Shown piece after piece: positions 60,068-64,000 of a DNA stretch of 64,000 bases (the first letter of the stretch is position 1; each line of letters begins with the position of its first letter). The stretch comes from an uncultured Oscillospiraceae bacterium (GTDB lineage: Bacteria > Bacillota > Clostridia > Oscillospirales > Oscillospiraceae). The position numbers were made by a program, and so were the translations under genes. The notes under the pieces are model-generated. The model was given only the letters and a program-made list of their open reading frames with translations, did not search any database and had not been told where the DNA came from. The stretch covers positions 26,432 through 90,431 of the forward strand of contig CANQZJ010000001.1 in NCBI GenBank assembly GCA_947628315.1. The letters are read 5' to 3'.

Positions 60068-60670
60068 TCATCCGTTTACGGCGTCGTAAAAGGCGAGCTC
60101 CGCCTCGTCCGCCCCTTCGCACAGCAGCAGCGCCGCGTACCGCCCGGAGGACACCCCCAGGGAGTCCTGAACCAGGGGGATGCGGTCGGGCGCATAGTTT
60201 ACAAGCCCCTCCTCCATATCCGCCAGATAGGCGGTGAGGGTATCCGCGGCGGCGGAGGCGTCCTTCTCGCTTTCGAAACGGAACACCGCGATCTCGTACA
60301 GTTCGATATACTCGCCGGTAAAGACGGCCACGTCCTCCGGGCCGGCCAGGGTGAGCCCGTATTTGTCCTCCACGTATCCCAGCAGCGTCTCCCCTTCGTA
60401 GGGCGCGCAGCTGTCGATGAGCTCGTCCGTCTTTCGGCCCGTGGCCGCCACCACCGCCTCCGCGATCTCCAGCGGCGATCTGTCCGCCGGCGCCGGCGGC
60501 GCCGTCTGGGGCGCGGCTGTCTGGGGCGCTTCCGTCTGAGGCGCTTCCGTCTGGGGCGCAGCCGTCTGGGGCACGTCCGCCGAGGGCGTCTCCGCCGGGC
60601 GGGGCCCGCCGCAGCCCGCCAACACCAGGATCAGCACAGCGCTCAAGATCAAAACTGTCCGTCTTTTCAT
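60068..60670 (-). CDS. DUF4358-like lipoprotein with Pro-Gln-Thr repeat linker
   Basis: Lipobox LVLAGC; PQTEAPQTEAPQTAAPQT repeats; DUF4358-like body. Confidence 0.78.
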   Translation of the reverse strand: MKRRTVLILSAVLILVLAGCGGPRPAETPSADVPQTAAPQTEAPQTEAPQTAAPQTAPPAPADRSPLEIAEAVVAATGRKTDELIDSCAPYEGETLLGYVEDKYGLTLAGPEDVAVFTGEYIELYEIAVFRFESEKDASAAADTLTAYLADMEEGLVNYAPDRIPLVQDSLGVSSGRYAALLLCEGADEAELAFYDAVNG

Positions 60671-60776
60671 CAGTCGTCCCTCCGGTCAGAATGGTCAACT
60701 TTCTAAGGCATTTGCCCTACGCTGAGAGGATAGCACCCATCCCGCCCGGTGTCAAGCCGTCCGGCGCGATGGGGTA

Positions 60777-60805
60777 TTGTAAAAAACCGCGGAGTCTGGT
60801 ACAAT
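60777..60805 (+). promoter_or_regulatory. Promoter of the DUF815 ATPase gene
   Basis: TTGTAA-N17-TACAAT; the ORF-track ATG at 60804 lies inside the -10 box, so the start is moved to 60834. Confidence 0.6.
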
Positions 60806-60833
60806 GGGCACACTCTATAGCGAGGTGATCGCC

Positions 60834-62027
60834 GTGAACTTCAAATCACTGCTGGCCGCCCTCCAGGGCGTGACCGTTTACAAGGATGTGCTGGACACTC
60901 CCGTGATGGAGGCCGCCCTGCGGCTGGCCCGCGCCGCCGCCTGGGGGGACGGCTCCGGCGGACTGGAGGCCTATACCGATCTGTTCTACCGCCTCCGCAC
61001 GGAGGGCCACGCCGGGCTGGGCAGCTGGCTGAACGAGACCCTCCGCTGGTCGGAGAGCCCCTATCCCCTGCTGGCGGAGGGGGACGGCCGCGATCCGGCC
61101 CTGGAGCAGGCCGCCCGGCGGGATGTGTCCGCTTTCGCCCTGCTGGCGGACATCGACTGTGACAAGTGGATCGCGCGGCTCACCGAACTGCTGGACAGCG
61201 ACTACCAGGGGGTATTGACCGGTCTGCCCAGATGGCAGAGCGGCGTGCCCTTCTCCTTCAGTCAGCTCACCGCCGCCTATCGGGCCGGCGGCGCGGGCCG
61301 GTTCGCCCGGTACCGGGCTTTCGTCTGGGAGGACGGACGGCTCCTCCCTGTGGAGCGCCCCGACGCCCCCAGGTCGGAGGAACTGCTGGGCTATACCCGC
61401 CAGCGGGACGCGGTGCTCCGCAACACCGAGCTGCTGATGGAGGGGCGGTACGTGAACAACGTGCTCCTCTACGGTGAGAGCGGCACCGGCAAATCCGCCA
61501 CGGTGAAGAATCTGCTCACCCTCCCCGGAATGGAGGAACTGCGCATCATCGAGGCGGACAAGGAGAACCTGGGCGGCCTGCCCGCCCTGATCCGGGGGCT
61601 GGAGGGCCGGCGGCAGAAGTTCATCATCTTCATCGACGACCTGGCTTTCGACCGGGACGACGCCACCTATTCCGTCCTCAAGACCATCCTGGAGGGCGGG
61701 CTGGAGCGGCGGCCGGCCAACGTGGCGGTCTACGCCACCTCCAACCGCCGCCACCTGGTGCGGCAGACCATCTCCGAGCGGGCCGGGGACGAGATGGATC
61801 GCTCCGAGACCATCCGGGAGAAGACCTCCCTGGCCGACCGGTTTGGCCTGCGCGTCCTGTATCAGGGCCTCACCAAGCAGGAGTACCTGGACGTGGTGGA
61901 TATGCTGGCCCGCCGCAGCGGGCTGGACATGATCCCCGAGGAGCTCCACCAGAAGGCCGTGGCCTGGGAGCGGCTCCACGGGGCCCAGACGCCAAGGACG
62001 GCCCTGCAGTTCATTTTGTCTCTGTAA
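60834..62027 (+). CDS. DUF815-type AAA ATP-binding protein
   Basis: NNVLLYGESGTGKSATVKNLL, RQKFIIFIDDLAFD, YATSNRRHLVRQ; GTG start at 60834 with gaggtgat RBS. Confidence 0.9.
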   Translation: MNFKSLLAALQGVTVYKDVLDTPVMEAALRLARAAAWGDGSGGLEAYTDLFYRLRTEGHAGLGSWLNETLRWSESPYPLLAEGDGRDPALEQAARRDVSAFALLADIDCDKWIARLTELLDSDYQGVLTGLPRWQSGVPFSFSQLTAAYRAGGAGRFARYRAFVWEDGRLLPVERPDAPRSEELLGYTRQRDAVLRNTELLMEGRYVNNVLLYGESGTGKSATVKNLLTLPGMEELRIIEADKENLGGLPALIRGLEGRRQKFIIFIDDLAFDRDDATYSVLKTILEGGLERRPANVAVYATSNRRHLVRQTISERAGDEMDRSETIREKTSLADRFGLRVLYQGLTKQEYLDVVDMLARRSGLDMIPEELHQKAVAWERLHGAQTPRTALQFILSL

Positions 62028-62174
62028 ACGGCGAAAGGCCGCTTCGGGGAGGCGTTTCCCTGTCAAACGCCTCCCCGTTTTTCACAATCCGACACAAATG
62101 GGCCGCCGTGTCGTTCCGTCCGCGTGAAAAACCCGGTATTCTGATATTACCAAAACGACAGGAGGTAATGTCAC

Positions 62175-62534
62175 ATGAACACCGACAAGATCTACGCCGA
62201 GGCCATCGCCAACGAGTACTCCAAAAAGAGCGCTTCCAAAGTCGTGGCCCTGAAAAAGCTGGACAGAAAAGCCAAACTTCCGGCCCGAATCTTCACCTAT
62301 ACATTCGGGATCATTTCCGCGCTGATCGCTGGCACCGGGATGTGTCTGGCCATGGGGGTCATCGGCGGCGGGAGCGCCGGCGCCATGGCGCTGGGCATCG
62401 TGATCGGCGTCATCGGCTTTGCGGGGATGGGGGTGAACTACCCCATCTATCGGCGGCTTTTGCAGCGGAGCAAGGACAAGTACGCCGGCGACATCATCCG
62501 TCTGGCCGGGGAGATCACCGGCGGCGAGGAATAA
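62175..62534 (+). CDS. Hypothetical small membrane protein
   Basis: RBS aggaggt, two TM helices. Confidence 0.75.
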   Translation: MNTDKIYAEAIANEYSKKSASKVVALKKLDRKAKLPARIFTYTFGIISALIAGTGMCLAMGVIGGGSAGAMALGIVIGVIGFAGMGVNYPIYRRLLQRSKDKYAGDIIRLAGEITGGEE

Positions 62535-62564
62535 GGCCCGCGGGGGCGAAAGGGGGCGGAGCGG

Positions 62565-63200
62565 TTGAACCGATCGGAGAGCAGATATTTCAACACCGCC
62601 GTCCGAATGGACGAGGCCCTGATCGAATTGCTTGATAAAAAGAGCTTTGAATACATCACGGTCAAAGAGATCTGCCAGCGGGCCGGGGTCAACCGCTCCA
62701 CCTTCTATCTGCACTACGAGACCATGGCCGATCTGCTGAACGAGTGCGCCGAGTACACCAACCGCAAGTGCTTCGACCGGTACGGCAGGGAGTACGCGGA
62801 TATGTCCAAACGGCTGTCGTCGGCGGATCTGAAGGAGCTGGTTTTCATCACACCGGACTATCTGCGGCCCTATTTTGAGTTCGTAAGGGAGAACCGGCGG
62901 CTGATGAAGGTGGTGCTGTCCCATCCGGCGGCGCTGAACACGGAAAACACCTTTAACTCGCTGTTTCAAAACATCTTCTCCCCGGTGCTGGGCCGGTTCC
63001 GCTTCCGGGAGGAGGACAAGCCCTATATCATCCGCTTTTATCTCTCGGGCTTTATGGCCGTCGTCGCGGAGTGGATCAAGGACGACTGCCGCATGCCCGT
63101 GGAGCGGATCATCGGGCTCTGTATGCAGTGCATCCTGCCCGACGGGGCGGAGACCCAGCTGTCCCGTTTTGCCGCGCAAACGGAGGAACAGCCCACATGA
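62565..63200 (+). CDS. TetR/AcrR family transcriptional regulator
   Basis: HTH KKSFEYITVKEICQRAGVNRSTFYLHYETMADLL. Confidence 0.92.
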   Translation: MNRSESRYFNTAVRMDEALIELLDKKSFEYITVKEICQRAGVNRSTFYLHYETMADLLNECAEYTNRKCFDRYGREYADMSKRLSSADLKELVFITPDYLRPYFEFVRENRRLMKVVLSHPAALNTENTFNSLFQNIFSPVLGRFRFREEDKPYIIRFYLSGFMAVVAEWIKDDCRMPVERIIGLCMQCILPDGAETQLSRFAAQTEEQPT

Positions 63201-63841
63201 TGGGCGAGGGGCTGAAAGAGGCCGCCGCCGCACTCCGGAAGGACGCCCGCGCCCGGGACAGGGCTACCCTGTACGTCAGTCTCGCGGTCGGCTGCGGCTA
63301 CGCCTGCCTCAACGCGGTGGGCGGCGTGATGCTCCGCTCCCCCTGGCTGGGGACGCTGGCCTTCTACTACATCATGCTGAGCCTGCTCCGGTTCAACCTG
63401 ACCCGGGGCTATAAGCAGGACAGCCGTGCGGACAAATGGAAACGGTATCGGCTCACCGCCGTCCTGATGCTGCTTCTGACCGTCGCCCTGTTCGGCATTT
63501 TCTGCATGACCATCTACTCCGGCCATATCATCGCCTATCCCGGCTACCTGATCTACGGGGTGGCCGCCTACACCTTCTACGCAGTCATCAGCGCCGTACG
63601 GAACGTCATCGTCTGCCGCAGATACGACGATCCCGTCCTCTCTGCCAGCAAGGCCCTCAAGCTGGCGGCGGCGGTCATCTCCGTCTACTCCCTGCAGTCC
63701 GCCCTGATCTCTGCCTTTGGCGACGACGAGGCGTTCCGGGCCGCCATGGGAAAATGGGTCGGCGGCGGGGCGTTCCTGGTCATCGCGGGCGTCTCGGTGT
63801 ATATGATCGTCAAAAGCTCTCTGGCGCTCCGGCGCGAATAG
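63197..63841 (+). CDS. Hypothetical membrane protein
   Basis: Multi-TM ORF, overlapping the TetR stop. Confidence 0.75.
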   Translation: MMGEGLKEAAAALRKDARARDRATLYVSLAVGCGYACLNAVGGVMLRSPWLGTLAFYYIMLSLLRFNLTRGYKQDSRADKWKRYRLTAVLMLLLTVALFGIFCMTIYSGHIIAYPGYLIYGVAAYTFYAVISAVRNVIVCRRYDDPVLSASKALKLAAAVISVYSLQSALISAFGDDEAFRAAMGKWVGGGAFLVIAGVSVYMIVKSSLALRRE

Positions 63842-63870
63842 GAAAGGCCGCCCAGTGGGCGGCCTTTCTC
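63842..63870. terminator. Bidirectional terminator
   Basis: GAAAGGCCGCCcagtGGGCGGCCTTTC. Confidence 0.88.
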
Positions 63871-64000
63871 ACGTCTGCGTCTCCCGGATGGTGCGCCTGA
63901 TCTCCTCCTCCGTCTGCCTCAGTTCGAACTCCAGCTCGGCGGCGGGCACCCGCACCGCCCCGTGGCCCAGGATGATGAGCTGTTCCAGCCCGTCGGAGGT
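63869..64000 (-). CDS. C-terminal fragment of a YacP-like NYN domain protein (truncated by window edge)
   Basis: ...TSDGLEQLIILGHGAVRVPAAELEFELRQTEEEIRRTIRETQT*. Confidence 0.6.
   Translation of the reverse strand, partial: TSDGLEQLIILGHGAVRVPAAELEFELRQTEEEIRRTIRETQT

Noticed and set aside
60500-60585. ~15-bp tandem repeats in the DUF4358 lipoprotein
   Set aside because: In-frame APQT[E/A] linker repeats, coding; no spacer structure, so not CRISPR
60834-62027. DUF815 AAA protein considered as a phage-defence ATPase
   Set aside because: Single gene in ordinary context; DUF815 is widespread core-like in Clostridia and other bacteria

Overview
GC-rich chromosomal window that looks like a Clostridia/Oscillospiraceae-type Firmicute (sporulation genes, YabP/YabQ, WalRK-YycHI, class III FBPase). 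It is mostly core genome: leuS, rpsU, prfC, aroF-tyrA, ftsH, rlmB, prfB, fbp, uvrA/uvrB, radC, pyrE, walRK and an ECF sigma/anti-sigma pair. I found no rRNA, tRNA, CRISPR array or prophage. The main non-routine signals are: (1) a Tyr-rich 23-aa leader peptide (7 Tyr) plus an intrinsic terminator upstream of aroF-tyrA, which reads as a tyrosine attenuator; (2) a RAYT (REP-associated tyrosine transposase) inside a tightly packed uvrB...uvrA operon that has a LexA-like box in its promoter, with a perfect 26-bp GTAG-type REP inverted repeat inside the RAYT coding sequence and a related REP pair 7 kb away; (3) a free-standing, highly structured ~225-nt ncRNA with its own promoter and terminator, upstream of a compositionally chimeric stalk/NPCBM protein gene; (4) a membrane protein that looks like a catalytically dead P-type ATPase; (5) an LTA-synthase-like sulfatase fused to SLH-like repeats. 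All calls come from reading the sequence and the supplied ORF track; no searches were run.
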